From Pseudoalteromonas sp. MMG010 (GTDB taxonomy: Bacteria > Pseudomonadota > Gammaproteobacteria > Enterobacterales > Alteromonadaceae), in contig NZ_JAGJEG010000001.1 of the NCBI RefSeq assembly GCF_018100905.1, positions 558,001 through 622,000 on the forward strand: 64,000 bases of DNA. The letters are read 5' to 3'. The position numbers and the translations under genes were made by a program. This document shows, piece after piece, positions 8,142 to 17,291 of this stretch (the stretch's first letter is position 1; each line of letters starts with the position of its first letter). The notes beneath the pieces are model-generated. The model worked only from the letters and a program-made list of their open reading frames with translations. It did no database searches and was not told the DNA's origin.

Positions 8142-10970
8142 TTAAATAGTTTCTTGCAATTTTTGTTTAGGCTGTAATATAGCCTCGACTTTTGGCTCGG
8201 ATGACAGTAATGCCTTTGCTAATATATTGAGCTCTTCTACTGAAACAGATTTCAGCCATGCTAAGTAGTGATCGGGCATCGGTTGGTATTCATTTAGTCG
8301 AGCAAATTGACTCATCCAACTGAGTTTTTGGCTATCTCGGATATTATCGACTTTTAAAGCGTTTTGTACTTGCTCTTTAACTGTGTTGAGTTCAATTTGT
8401 GTAAAGCCATTGTGTATTACATTTTGAATAACTTGCATGGCAATATGTTTCAACTCTTGCTCTCGTTCTGGTTGATGAGAATAACTCAGTGATGCAGAAA
8501 GCTGTTCGCGCGTGCGATCAACAGAAAAAGAAAACTGGGATGCATACACCCCTCCAGCCACTTCTCTTAGCTGCTCTCGCATACGAATATTAATTAATTT
8601 ACCTACAATATTAGCGGCACGTTTTGTTTTAAGCTGATAAGGATAATCAATAAGCCAGAATAATTCTGTTGTCGCTTTAGGTTCTGTGCCCGCATGCACG
8701 ATAACCGTATTTTTTTTAGGCGCTATTTTAGCTAATTGCAATTCGCCTTTAACTTCTCCTACTGGCAGATTGCCAACATACTTAGCCGCGGTACTAATAA
8801 CCCATTGTGGATCTGCATTACCCACAATTAATAATTGATGTTTAGCCGAATGATTAAATACCTTTTGCCAAACAGGTAAAAGCATATCCGATGATATTTG
8901 CTCAACATCGCTTGTACTTAAAGGCTGTAATATAGAGTCGCGAGGATACAGTACAGCACTTAAAGCTTGCTGAAATTGACGTTGAGGGGATTTATGCTCC
9001 GCATTTAAACTTTTTAGTAATAAGGCTTTATTTGATTGCCAAATAGCATCATCAACACGAGGGGTTGTAATTTTTAAATAAAAGTTTTGCAACCAAGCTT
9101 CTAAAGAATCTTTTGTTGCGCTACCGGTTACTAAATGTTGTAACTGGCTTACCGTTGCCCCTAAATTAAAGTTTTTACCTGCATTTAATCGCTCTAATTG
9201 AAACACATTGAAATTAGCATACCCAAAACGCGCCATACTACTAACAGCAAGTTGTGCAATTCTTTGCTCTGACTTAGGTAAATGAGCTGTGCCTCCCAAG
9301 CCTTGCCAGCGGATCAATAAAGAGTCAGGTGTTTTATCACTAGGCTGAAACCACACTTCAACATCATTTTTTAGTGTCCATATATGATTTTCCCCTAGCA
9401 TTTTATGGCTTATTACTTCGACATTTGGCAATTCTTTATTAAACAATGGTGCATCAACATTAACCTCCTCGCTTGGCGGTGGTGGTGTAGCGATAGCTTG
9501 CTGCCAAAATCCTTTAACCTGCTGCAAAGTAGGTAGCTTTTCTTTATTGTCAGATTTAACTTGGGCAATTACAGCAGCTGTTCGTTGTGATAATAAATTA
9601 GGGAGGTATTGGTTTACATCAGCTAAAGTAATTTCATTTAATAATCTTTGCGTTAAAGTCGCTTGATCTAAACGCGAAACAAATGGCGCATGATTTAATA
9701 GCTGATTATATAAAGTACTTAGCAAGGATTTATTGGTGATTGAAGCTAGGTTTTCGATTCGCGCTTGATAGCTTTTTTGCAACATTAGTTTTACAGAATC
9801 AAGCTCTGAAGCACTAAACCCATGTGCCACGTGACGACTAATTTCTGCAAACATTTCTTGTAACGCCTTGCTGTATTGCTCGTCTTTTAAAATAGCGAAC
9901 ATACGCGTATTACTATAACCTTGCGCTAAATCATATGCAGCAACCGACATTTTACTTATGTATAGCCCACCTGATTCGAAGTGCTGACGTAATCTGTCAG
10001 ACATTAAATACACTGCAAGGTCAGATATCAGCTGCTGCTTAGCCCCTTCGATTGTTTCAACTACCGGTTGTTTAGCACGAAAGTTAATTGTCATTAGTTC
10101 AGTATTTAACTCGGGATCTGAAACAACGTTAAAACTCATCGAGTTTAATATAGGGATATCTGTATTTGGTTGAGGTGGCAATTTAACCGCTGGCATTTTA
10201 TCGAAATATTTTTTAAGAGCGCTTACTATTTGCTGCTCATTTGTAGCACCCACAGCAATTAACACCATATTATTTGGATGATACCAATCTTGCCAAAAAG
10301 CTTTAATGCGCTGCGCATCAACATGACGAACTAATTCCATATCACCGATAGGTAAACGTTTAGAGTATCGGCTATTGGCTTTTGTTATTGCGCCTGTAGC
10401 AGTTGCTAAACGGTTACGTATGTTGAGATTTTTACGCCATTCTTCTTCAACAACAGGACGCTCTTTTTCTAATTCTTGTGGTTCAAAGGTAAGCGCACTC
10501 GCTTGTTGCGCTAACATATTAAAAGCTTCATCAAGTAACGCTGGGGTATTATTGGGTAAGTGTAAAAAGTAAGTGGTAGTATGAAAAGAGGTGGTCGCAT
10601 TTACATCGCGCCCAAACACCATACCCAAAGACTCTTGACGTTCAATAATACTATTACCTGGGTACTGCTGCGTACCATTAAATGCCATGTGTTCAACTAA
10701 ATGTGCAATACCTTGTTGATCGTCTTGCTCATGTAAAGATCCGGCCTTAACAACTAGCTGTAAAGAAATTTGATCAGCCGGTTTGTCATTTTCTAGTACA
10801 ATATACTGCATACCATTAGCCAATGTACCTTGGCTAATATCTGCTCTCACAGGAAGCTTATCACTCACATGTTCGGTGTTACTTGGTGAAGAAAGCATAC
10901 TACAAGCACAAGTAAGCATTATAAGAAATAAAAGAGACAGCTTTTTCATATTCATTAAAGTTTTAATCAT
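8142..10970 (-). CDS. M16 family zinc metallopeptidase, probable lipoprotein
   Basis: A 942-residue pitrilysin/insulinase-type protease. The inverted zinc motif HLVEH is at residues 90-94 (context GIAHLVEHMAFNGT), with the downstream acidic stretch VVEEEWR expected for the third zinc ligand. A second, catalytically inactive M16 half follows (LFWLIDYPYQ, GGVYASQFSFS), so both halves of the clamshell are present. The N-terminus is a lipoprotein-like signal ending LTCAC, so it is probably anchored in the envelope. The alternative start at 10949 (MKKLSLLF) would give a more usual signal length; neither start has a clear ribosome-binding site. A Fur-box-like site lies 48 bases upstream. M16 proteases act on peptides, and a few (FusC) process iron proteins taken up by TonB receptors. 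Confidence 0.9.
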   Translation of the reverse strand: MIKTLMNMKKLSLLFLIMLTCACSMLSSPSNTEHVSDKLPVRADISQGTLANGMQYIVLENDKPADQISLQLVVKAGSLHEQDDQQGIAHLVEHMAFNGTQQYPGNSIIERQESLGMVFGRDVNATTSFHTTTYFLHLPNNTPALLDEAFNMLAQQASALTFEPQELEKERPVVEEEWRKNLNIRNRLATATGAITKANSRYSKRLPIGDMELVRHVDAQRIKAFWQDWYHPNNMVLIAVGATNEQQIVSALKKYFDKMPAVKLPPQPNTDIPILNSMSFNVVSDPELNTELMTINFRAKQPVVETIEGAKQQLISDLAVYLMSDRLRQHFESGGLYISKMSVAAYDLAQGYSNTRMFAILKDEQYSKALQEMFAEISRHVAHGFSASELDSVKLMLQKSYQARIENLASITNKSLLSTLYNQLLNHAPFVSRLDQATLTQRLLNEITLADVNQYLPNLLSQRTAAVIAQVKSDNKEKLPTLQQVKGFWQQAIATPPPPSEEVNVDAPLFNKELPNVEVISHKMLGENHIWTLKNDVEVWFQPSDKTPDSLLIRWQGLGGTAHLPKSEQRIAQLAVSSMARFGYANFNVFQLERLNAGKNFNLGATVSQLQHLVTGSATKDSLEAWLQNFYLKITTPRVDDAIWQSNKALLLKSLNAEHKSPQRQFQQALSAVLYPRDSILQPLSTSDVEQISSDMLLPVWQKVFNHSAKHQLLIVGNADPQWVISTAAKYVGNLPVGEVKGELQLAKIAPKKNTVIVHAGTEPKATTELFWLIDYPYQLKTKRAANIVGKLINIRMREQLREVAGGVYASQFSFSVDRTREQLSASLSYSHQPEREQELKHIAMQVIQNVIHNGFTQIELNTVKEQVQNALKVDNIRDSQKLSWMSQFARLNEYQPMPDHYLAWLKSVSVEELNILAKALLSSEPKVEAILQPKQKLQETI

Positions 10971-11017
10971 TAAAAAAAGAGCAATCTAACCGAATAACAA
11001 AAAAATAACAATACAAA

Positions 11018-11032
11018 TAAAAATCATTATTA
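11018..11032 (-). promoter_or_regulatory. Weaker Fur-box-like site upstream of the M16 protease gene
   Basis: The 15 bases TAAAAATCATTATTA match the Fur consensus TGATAATNATTATCA at 11 of 14 defined positions, with the right half nearly intact. The site is 48 bases ahead of the protease start codon. Because the surroundings are very AT-rich, chance similarity cannot be excluded; the matching site at 7862-7876 raises its plausibility. Confidence 0.45.
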
Positions 11033-11349
11033 TTAGTGGCATTTAAAGTATTTACAATAATACTCACTGCTACTTAGCATTAGTCGTAAATAAAAAGATT
11101 AATTAGGCACAAAGTGATGAATAGTGTGCGTATGCATTAAAGTTAATGAGATAATCCCCGAACTACTTTACAGTCGCACTTGTTGCGTTATTTTTTTCGA
11201 CGACTGAAATGAAATTAATCATGTTACAAAATACGTAAAAATCCCTCTTTACCTTCTTATTTATTATCAACTGAATACGGCAACTAAGCTAAGCAGCAAT
11301 AAGTGATTTATTTTAACTTAATATTCACCCCGCGAGGTTCCTAACTATT

Positions 11350-11407
11350 ATTAATAAAATATTAAAACTAATTTATTAATAAAATATTAAAACTAATTTA
11401 TTAATAA
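11350..11407. repeat. 25-bp tandem repeat, two full copies plus 8 bases
   Basis: The unit starting ATTAATAAAATATTAAAACT is repeated exactly at 11350-11374 and 11375-11399, with a further 8 bases at 11400-11407. It is about 170 bases upstream of the SDR start codon. The identical copies suggest a recent slippage duplication; the AT-rich content could also produce DNA curvature. Confidence 0.85.
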
Positions 11408-11577
11408 GCAATATTATCAAAATAGATTGAACAAACTACACTCTACTCATCAAGTGAAACAATTCTACTTACTTTGGTGGCACCATTGTTTTAGTTTAAT
11501 GCTTTAAAAGCACACGGCCCTTATTTTACAAATATATAAATTAAAATATTAAAAAATCAGTCACAGGAATTAAAACA

Positions 11578-12378
11578 ATGAATAAAGTAATTTTAATTAC
11601 GGGGTCTACCGACGGTATTGGTTTAGCGACCGCTAAGTCACTACTTGAGCTAGGGCATACTGTGTTATTGCATGGCAGAAGTGAGGCTAAATTAGCCTCA
11701 GCTAAACAACAACTCTCAGGCGTTGCTAACACAAATAAAATATATACTTATAAAGCCGACCTATCTGTTATGGCTGACGTTAAAGCGCTTGCAAGCGCAA
11801 TAAAAGAAAATCATCAAACGTTAGATACATTAATTAACAATGCGGGTGTGTTTGTTGTACCTGAAAAGCTAACACCTAACGGCTTTGATGTGCGCTTTAT
11901 GGTCAATACAATAGCTCCTTATTTACTGACTAAACTATTGCTTCCATTACTGAGAAACACCTCAAGGGTGATTAATTTATCTTCAGCTGCACAAGCTTCT
12001 GTTACGGGTGATGAAATCACTAAACCGAGTGTTTTATCTGATAGCGCCGTTTATGCAAAAAGTAAATTGGCGCTAACCATGTGGTCTCGCCAATTAGCAC
12101 TGTTGATAGGTGATGATGGACCGATTATTATTGCGGTAAATCCAAAGTCATTCCTTGGTAGTAAAATGGTTGAACAAGCTTATGGTGTTGCCGGTGGTAA
12201 TTTACAGCAAGGCGCTGATATTTTAGTACGCGCTACTTTATCCGACGAATTTGCTAACGCTTCTGGACTGTATTTTGATAATGATATTGGTCAGTTTACT
12301 GCACCACATCCAGATGCCGTTAACGCTGATAAAATTCAAAAAATCACTCAGGCTTTAGCCCTATTTACAGGCTTATAA
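11578..12378 (+). CDS. SDR family oxidoreductase
   Basis: A 266-residue short-chain dehydrogenase/reductase. The cofactor-binding motif TGSTDGIG is at residues 8-15, the structural NNAG motif near residue 88, and the catalytic YxxxK as Y159-AKS-K163, preceded by the usual serine region (NLSSAAQAS). It is probably a cytoplasmic NAD(P)-dependent oxidoreductase; the substrate cannot be read from sequence. A CAGGAA ribosome-binding site lies just upstream of the ATG. The gene stands alone, convergent with the LysR gene. It resembles the retinol-dehydrogenase-like subgroup of SDRs. Confidence 0.88.
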   Translation: MNKVILITGSTDGIGLATAKSLLELGHTVLLHGRSEAKLASAKQQLSGVANTNKIYTYKADLSVMADVKALASAIKENHQTLDTLINNAGVFVVPEKLTPNGFDVRFMVNTIAPYLLTKLLLPLLRNTSRVINLSSAAQASVTGDEITKPSVLSDSAVYAKSKLALTMWSRQLALLIGDDGPIIIAVNPKSFLGSKMVEQAYGVAGGNLQQGADILVRATLSDEFANASGLYFDNDIGQFTAPHPDAVNADKIQKITQALALFTGL

Positions 12379-12454
12379 TATAAAGCATATCGGCATGTGC
12401 AAACTCATGCTACGTATGAATTAAGCAGATAAATGTACACAAGCGTGCGTTAAA

Positions 12455-13348
12455 CTAACTTTCCCAATACGGTGTTTCGCCAAAGTAGTCTTTGAAGTAT
12501 TCAATAAACGCACGTACTTTCGGGGCTAGTAGGCGAGAGCTTGGGTACACTGCCCAAATAGCGGTGTCAGTGGCTAAAGGGTAGTCTTTTAAAACTTCGA
12601 CCAATTTTCCTGCCTTTATCGCCTCATAACCACACCAAGTAGATACCAACGTTAAGCCTATACCATCGATACACGCATCGCGTATTGATTCACCATTATC
12701 AATACGAATAGCTCCTTTGGGCTTTATTTTTACATCACCTTCTGGTGTTTTAAAAATCCACGTATCTATTCCAATCAGGTTAATGCACTCATGATTGAGT
12801 AAATCTTTGGGCGTATTCGGTGATCCATATTTTTTAATATAATTAGGAGAAGCACACACCATACGTTTATCACGAGCCAGCTTTCGCGCCACCAGAGTAG
12901 AATCATTTAATGACGCATTTCTGATCGCAATATCAAACCCGCCATCGACCATGTCGATAATACTATCGCTTTGGCTTAAATCAATTTTCAACTCGGGATA
13001 CTTTTCAAGAAACCCTTTCATTGCTGGCACTATATGCATGCGGCCAAATGATGAAGGGGCCGTCACTCTAATTGTTCCTTGTGGTGTAAAGCTTCCAGCG
13101 CCAACTGCGGCTTTGGCTGCATCGACTGCATTTAATATCTCTTCAGCGTGCGGTAAAAACTCTTGTCCCTCTTGGGTTAAAGATACTTTTCGTGTGGTTC
13201 GGTGTATTAGTTTAACGCCTAGTGAATGTTCTAATTTATTAATATGCATGCTTGCAACAGGTGCAGAAAGCCCTAGTTCACTGCCCGCCATACTAATATT
13301 ATGTGTCGTTGCAATTCTTACAAAAAGTTTTAAATGTTCATTATTCAT
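12455..13348 (-). CDS. LysR family transcriptional regulator
   Basis: A 297-residue LysR-type regulator. The N-terminal winged HTH is at about residues 1-60 (ELGLSAPVASMHINKLEHSLGVKLIHRTTRKVSLT), followed by a substrate-binding domain (TIRVTAPSSFGRMHIVPAMKGFLEKYP) of the CrgA/DhcR-type subgroup. It is divergent from the quinone-oxidoreductase gene with a 130-base gap, the classic arrangement for a regulator controlling its neighbour. The effector is unknown. Length and domain order are complete. Confidence 0.9.
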   Translation of the reverse strand: MNNEHLKLFVRIATTHNISMAGSELGLSAPVASMHINKLEHSLGVKLIHRTTRKVSLTQEGQEFLPHAEEILNAVDAAKAAVGAGSFTPQGTIRVTAPSSFGRMHIVPAMKGFLEKYPELKIDLSQSDSIIDMVDGGFDIAIRNASLNDSTLVARKLARDKRMVCASPNYIKKYGSPNTPKDLLNHECINLIGIDTWIFKTPEGDVKIKPKGAIRIDNGESIRDACIDGIGLTLVSTWCGYEAIKAGKLVEVLKDYPLATDTAIWAVYPSSRLLAPKVRAFIEYFKDYFGETPYWES

Positions 13349-13478
13349 TTTATAGCGCCATTATTAACAAAAAGTAAAAACTGATTAGCCTAATGACTAT
13401 ATTATCAAAGTTATTGTTTGTAAATATACTTAATCTACTAAACACATTAAGCCCAAAAACGATATTAAGGAGCTAACC

Positions 13479-14468
13479 ATGAAAGCAATGACTATCAATG
13501 AATTTGGTGAAAGTAACGTATTTACAGTAGCGAACATCGATAAACCTTCAGTTAAAGCTGGCCATGTTGTAATAAAAGTAGCGGCATCAAGTGTTAATAC
13601 CGTTGATACAATGATCAGATCAATGGGTGAAGCATTAGGGCCAATAACCCCCGCCTTGCCAGCCGTATTAGGGATGGACTTTGCAGGCACTATTGAAGAA
13701 GTTGGCGAAGGTGTAACAGGCTTTGCTGTTGGTGATGAAGTATATGGGTGTGCGGGTGGTTTAGCTGACTTACAAGGTGCTTTAGCAGAATTTATGCTTG
13801 TTGATGTGAAGTTAATTGCTCACAAACCCAAAAGTATTTCAATGCGTGAGGCTGCCGCCTTACCACTGGTGGGCATTACTGCGTACGAAGGTTTAATTCG
13901 TGCGGGGGTTAGCCAAGGCCAAAAAGTATTAGTACACGGAGGCTCAGGCGGTGTTGGTCATGTCGCACTACAATTAGCTAACTATTTTGGCGGGGATGTG
14001 TATTCAACTGGCGGCGGTGATGCTCAATCTGCTTTAATAGAGAAACTTGGCGCAACCGCAATTAATTACAAAACAGAGACAGTAGCCGATTATGTTGAAA
14101 AACATACCAAAGGGGCTGGTTTTGACGTGGTTTACGACTCTATTGGTGGGGCTAATCTTACTAATTCATTTGATGCTGCTGCGTTAAACGGCCACATAGC
14201 AACTACGGTTTCTATGGTAGAGCTAGATTTAACCACCGCTCACTTTAAAGGCTTATCGTTACATGTTGTGCTTATGCTCATTCCCATGCTGCATGATCAT
14301 AAACGTGAGCAACACGGCGAAATACTTACTAAGCTAGCTGGCATTGTTGATGCGGGTAAATTAACGCCTGTGCTAGACGAAACTAATTTTAATTTTACCG
14401 ATATAGCCAAAGCACACGACCGCCTTGCAAGTGGTCAGGCCGTTGGTAAAGTGGTTGTGTCTATCTAA
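13479..14468 (+). CDS. Zinc-type alcohol dehydrogenase / quinone oxidoreductase (MDR superfamily)
   Basis: A 329-residue medium-chain dehydrogenase/reductase. It has a GroES-like N-terminal domain (VLGMDFAGTIEEVGEGV) and a nucleotide-binding Rossmann domain with the glycine motif HGGSGGVGHVALQLA near residue 150. The catalytic zinc ligands of true alcohol dehydrogenases are not evident, which fits the quinone oxidoreductase branch that reduces quinones or enones with NADPH. An AAGGAG ribosome-binding site sits just ahead of the ATG. The divergent LysR gene is the likely regulator. Confidence 0.88.
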   Translation: MKAMTINEFGESNVFTVANIDKPSVKAGHVVIKVAASSVNTVDTMIRSMGEALGPITPALPAVLGMDFAGTIEEVGEGVTGFAVGDEVYGCAGGLADLQGALAEFMLVDVKLIAHKPKSISMREAAALPLVGITAYEGLIRAGVSQGQKVLVHGGSGGVGHVALQLANYFGGDVYSTGGGDAQSALIEKLGATAINYKTETVADYVEKHTKGAGFDVVYDSIGGANLTNSFDAAALNGHIATTVSMVELDLTTAHFKGLSLHVVLMLIPMLHDHKREQHGEILTKLAGIVDAGKLTPVLDETNFNFTDIAKAHDRLASGQAVGKVVVSI

Positions 14469-14489
14469 AACCATTTAATTACCAACGTT

Positions 14490-14526
14490 AGAGAGTCAAT
14501 ACAGTGTGTATTAGGCTCTCTTTTTT
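14490..14526 (+). terminator. Intrinsic terminator after the quinone oxidoreductase gene
   Basis: An interrupted stem pairs AGAGAG with CTCTCT and an inner AATAC with GTATT, followed by a T-run at 14521-14526. It begins 21 bases after the stop codon. Confidence 0.75.
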
Positions 14527-14626
14527 ATACCTAAACGTTATTTATACTAACTAACCTAATGTAATCGCTAATAGCTTCGAGTGATTATGACTTCTTTACA
14601 ACACTACTATTAATTGCAATGTTTCA

Positions 14627-14980
14627 TTGTTTTTAGCAAATAAAAAAAAGATAGCGACAATTGTAAAAATCACTATTCCTGCCATGTTAAGTCAATTTAT
14701 TCCGCCAGTATCGGCCATGTTAGTGACTATTATTATCGTCAGTTACAGCAGCTTTGCTGTAAGCATATGGGGCTTAGCAAGTCGTAAATATATTTCCATT
14801 ATTTTAATACTCGCCTTAACGATGCCATGACCGCCTATGGTCGAAAGTTACGGGGATGGTTGCATTGCCAGACATATTACTGTTAATAAAAACAGCGTTT
14901 GTTTTTTTGATGTTTTACCAATTTATCTAGGTGCTTATATTAACGGCCGAGTACAATACCAAGCGTTAATTATTGAATAA
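14627..14980 (+). pseudogene. Decayed MATE-type efflux transporter remnant
   Basis: A reading frame from about 14627 encodes a stretch resembling the N-terminus of NorM/MATE transporters: KIATIVKITIPAMLSQFIPP, then SIWGLASRKYIS and LILALTM. It meets a stop at 14828-14830, after which the same frame continues PPMVESYGDG, close to the MATE motif for helix 2 onward (LTPMVAQ..GDG), and then YLGAYINGRVQYQ until 14980. No complete transporter (about 450 residues) is present in any frame. The stop and the missing remainder indicate a truncated remnant. The family call rests on motif resemblance only. Confidence 0.5.
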
Positions 14981-15240
14981 TAAACTAGATAAGATTTTCA
15001 TTAATAAAGGTAACCTAAAAGCCACGAACTTCTCTATTGTATAACGGTACACTTATATCTTGAGAGTTTCGATGATGAGCTATCTATAAACAACCAGTAA
15101 ACTGTACTGACAATGTAATGCCACTTACACCCCATCAAAATAGCCCATAACATTGGGGTTTATCCTTATTAAAATATTCACAAAATAAGGTATTGGTTTA
15201 AAGTTTTATCGCGAATATTATCATTTTATTTCGGGCATAA
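14981..15240. other. Intergenic stretch with no recognised feature
   Basis: Between the MATE-like remnant and the terminator of tRNA-Leu I see no open reading frame with a start signal, no RNA gene and no strong repeat. It may hold further unrecognisable remains of the pseudogene. Confidence 0.5.
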
Positions 15241-15267
15241 AAAAACCCCAGCCAATTAGCTGGGGTT
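15238..15267 (-). terminator. Intrinsic terminator of tRNA-Leu
   Basis: On the minus strand a 9-bp stem (AACCCCAGC / GCTGGGGTT) with a 6-base loop is followed by TTTTT. It starts 9 bases after the CCA end of the tRNA. Confidence 0.85.
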
Positions 15268-15275
15268 GTAAAAAG

Positions 15276-15360
15276 TGGTACCAGCGGGCGGACTCGAACC
15301 GCCACGCATTGCTGCAGGGGATTTTGAATCCCCCATGTCTACCAATTTCATCACGCTGGC
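15276..15360 (-). tRNA. tRNA-Leu (anticodon CAA)
   Basis: An 85-base minus-strand tRNA with encoded CCA. The acceptor stem begins GCCAGCG and pairs near the 3' end. The anticodon stem GGGGA/TCCCC encloses the loop TTCAAAA, giving anticodon CAA. A long variable arm (CTGCAGCAATGCG) fits a class II leucine tRNA, and the T-arm GGCGGTTCGAGTCCGCC is canonical. It decodes UUG codons. Confidence 0.95.
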
Positions 15361-15646
15361 ATCATTTTTCTTTAACCTTCTAAAACAAGAGAAGATAAAG
15401 AAAAACCACTTTAGAGCTAGGACTTATCAACCTTGTCTTCGTCTCTATGGCAGCTATTATACAAACAATGTGGTTGGCGGCAAGTCTTTTATAGCAATAG
15501 CTTGGTCAACTGATTAACATTCAACCAACGATTCTGTTTCTTGTATTTTAATACTGTTAAAAATGTTTTACCTGATAGGTATAACGCTTAGTTTTTCGCT
15601 GTTTTTTTGATAAACTCACATGCATCTTAATCATTAGAGTTTATTT

Positions 15647-16147
15647 ATGTCAGATGAGTTTCCACGTGCAGGTTTTTGGCGCCGTTTTGCATCACTTGTA
15701 TATGATACGTTAGCTATAATTGCATTTGCTATGCTCAGTGTGGTGTTATATTTATTTGCAGTGCAGGGGCTTATTTCTATTGATGTTATTAGTCTAAATG
15801 GTGCAGAAGATGTCTCTGCACTAATTCAAAACTCAATTATATTATCAAGTATTCGTACATGTCTTTTAGTGGTGGTTTCGCTCTCATTTTTTGCTTATTT
15901 TTGGACTAAAAGTGGACAAACAATTGGCATGCGAGCTTGGCGTTTAAAAGTACAAACCCTTGATGGCAATCTTATTAGTTGGCGACAATCGGTTATACGC
16001 AGTGTAAGTGCATTGCTTGGGATGGGTAATTTAATTGTTTTATGCGATTTTAAAAACCATAAAGCATTACAAGATTACATATCTAAAACCGAAGTCATCA
16101 CTTTAACAAAAGAAGAAAATAAACGTATTTACCGAGAGCTTGATTAA
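15647..16147 (+). CDS. RDD family membrane protein
   Basis: A 166-residue inner-membrane protein of the RDD family. The N-terminal signature RAGFWRRFASLVYDTLAI carries the Arg and Asp that define the family; transmembrane segments lie near residues 18-42 and 65-88, and the family motif GQTIGMRAWRLKVQ is near residue 90. RDD proteins are implicated in ion transport, mostly without known substrates. It stands alone before a bidirectional terminator and next to lptG on the opposite strand. Confidence 0.9.
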   Translation: MSDEFPRAGFWRRFASLVYDTLAIIAFAMLSVVLYLFAVQGLISIDVISLNGAEDVSALIQNSIILSSIRTCLLVVVSLSFFAYFWTKSGQTIGMRAWRLKVQTLDGNLISWRQSVIRSVSALLGMGNLIVLCDFKNHKALQDYISKTEVITLTKEENKRIYRELD

Positions 16148-16174
16148 AAATTTAATCGACAATACTTTATACAC

Positions 16175-16204
16175 AAAAAACGTGACCATTTGGTCACGTT
16201 TTTT
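16175..16204. terminator. Bidirectional terminator between RDD gene and lptG
   Basis: The perfect stem CGTGACC/GGTCACG with a 4-base loop is flanked by A6 and T6, so it can terminate transcription from both sides. It lies 28 bases after the RDD stop codon and 20 bases beyond the end of lptG. Confidence 0.9.
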
Positions 16205-16223
16205 GGTTAACGGTTAATTAATA

Positions 16224-17291
16224 TTAAACTCGTTTATTCATTAAATATGTGGCAAAGCTTATAAATATAATACTAGGTACAACCGCGCCAATAATGGCGG
16301 GTATTTGATATACCATAACTACGGGTCCAAATATTTCGTTCGTAAGATGAAATACGATCCCGGTGACTACTCCCATAATAATACGTGCGCCCATAGTCAC
16401 AGTACGCAGTGGGCCAAATATAAACGACAATGCAACCAGTAACATGACTGCAACCGACACGGGTTGCATAAGCTTTCGCCATAGTGCTAACTCATAGGTA
16501 CTGGTGTCTTGTTCATTTTGCTGTAAATACCCTAAATAAGACCATAATCCTGTAAATGATAGTGACTCTGGTTTTACTGATACGACATCTAGTTTTTCTG
16601 CGGTAAGTTGCGAATTATAAAACTCTTCATCAACATGATCAGAGGTGATTTTTTCTTTGCTGATATGTACTTTATTAACATCACGCAATAGCCAGCCATT
16701 ATCACGACTTACGGCCTCTTTGGCTTTTGTGATTTTAGTTAAATCGAGTGTTTTATTAAAATGATACATATGAACACCATGCAACATCCCATTTTGATCG
16801 ACATCATCTATATTAATAAAATTGTCACCGTCTTTTGCCCACACGCCTTTTTGGGCATTAAACACATCACCACCATGAATCGCCTGATTACGCATTTCTT
16901 TAGCGTATTGCTGTGCTTCGGGCGCTCCCCATTCACCAAGAGCCATCATGCACAAAGCCATTAATATGGCTGTTTTCATTACCGAGCCAATAATTTGCAA
17001 ACGAGACATCCCTGCCGCCTGCATAACAACTAACTCACTATTTGAGGCTAACGCACCAAGCCCTGTTAAACCGCCAATCAGTGCGGCCATCGGAAAAAAC
17101 ACGACTAAATCACCAGGAATACTATAAACGGTATACAATAATGCCGACATGATATCGTAACTACCGCGCCCTACCGATTTTAACTGTTCGATAAACTTTA
17201 TTAAGGTGCTTATACCCACAAGCACCAATAATGCAAACCCTGTCGTTTGTAAAATGCTACGTCCAAGGTACCAATCAAGCGTTTTCATCAT
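16224..17291 (-). CDS. lptG: LPS export ABC transporter permease LptG
   Basis: A 355-residue inner-membrane permease of the LptB2FG complex that extracts lipopolysaccharide and passes it to the LptC-A-D bridge. YjgP/YjgQ family features are visible: N-terminal helix LDWYLGRSILQTTGFALLVLV, the cytoplasmic coupling region NSELVVMQAAGMSRLQI near residues 83-100, a large periplasmic jellyroll domain in the middle and three C-terminal helices. The start overlaps the end of lptF by 4 bases, indicating translational coupling. Assignment as LptG rather than LptF comes from gene order and the N-terminus. Confidence 0.93.
   Translation of the reverse strand: MMKTLDWYLGRSILQTTGFALLVLVGISTLIKFIEQLKSVGRGSYDIMSALLYTVYSIPGDLVVFFPMAALIGGLTGLGALASNSELVVMQAAGMSRLQIIGSVMKTAILMALCMMALGEWGAPEAQQYAKEMRNQAIHGGDVFNAQKGVWAKDGDNFINIDDVDQNGMLHGVHMYHFNKTLDLTKITKAKEAVSRDNGWLLRDVNKVHISKEKITSDHVDEEFYNSQLTAEKLDVVSVKPESLSFTGLWSYLGYLQQNEQDTSTYELALWRKLMQPVSVAVMLLVALSFIFGPLRTVTMGARIIMGVVTGIVFHLTNEIFGPVVMVYQIPAIIGAVVPSIIFISFATYLMNKRV

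Larger units (their letters stand above)
10971..11577. other. 607-bp intergenic region between divergent genes
   Basis: This AT-rich gap lies between the divergent M16 protease and SDR genes. It contains the Fur-like site near 11018, a short inverted repeat (CAGTCG at 11171 with CGACTG at 11201), and a 25-bp tandem repeat at 11350-11407. No credible open reading frame or RNA gene was recognised. Confidence 0.55.

Noticed and set aside
12951..13355. Plus-strand open frame inside the LysR gene
   Set aside because: Antisense to a clear LysR regulator and without a recognisable domain.
15275..15517. 80-codon plus-strand frame covering tRNA-Leu
   Set aside because: It reads antisense through the tRNA gene and its product is not plausible.
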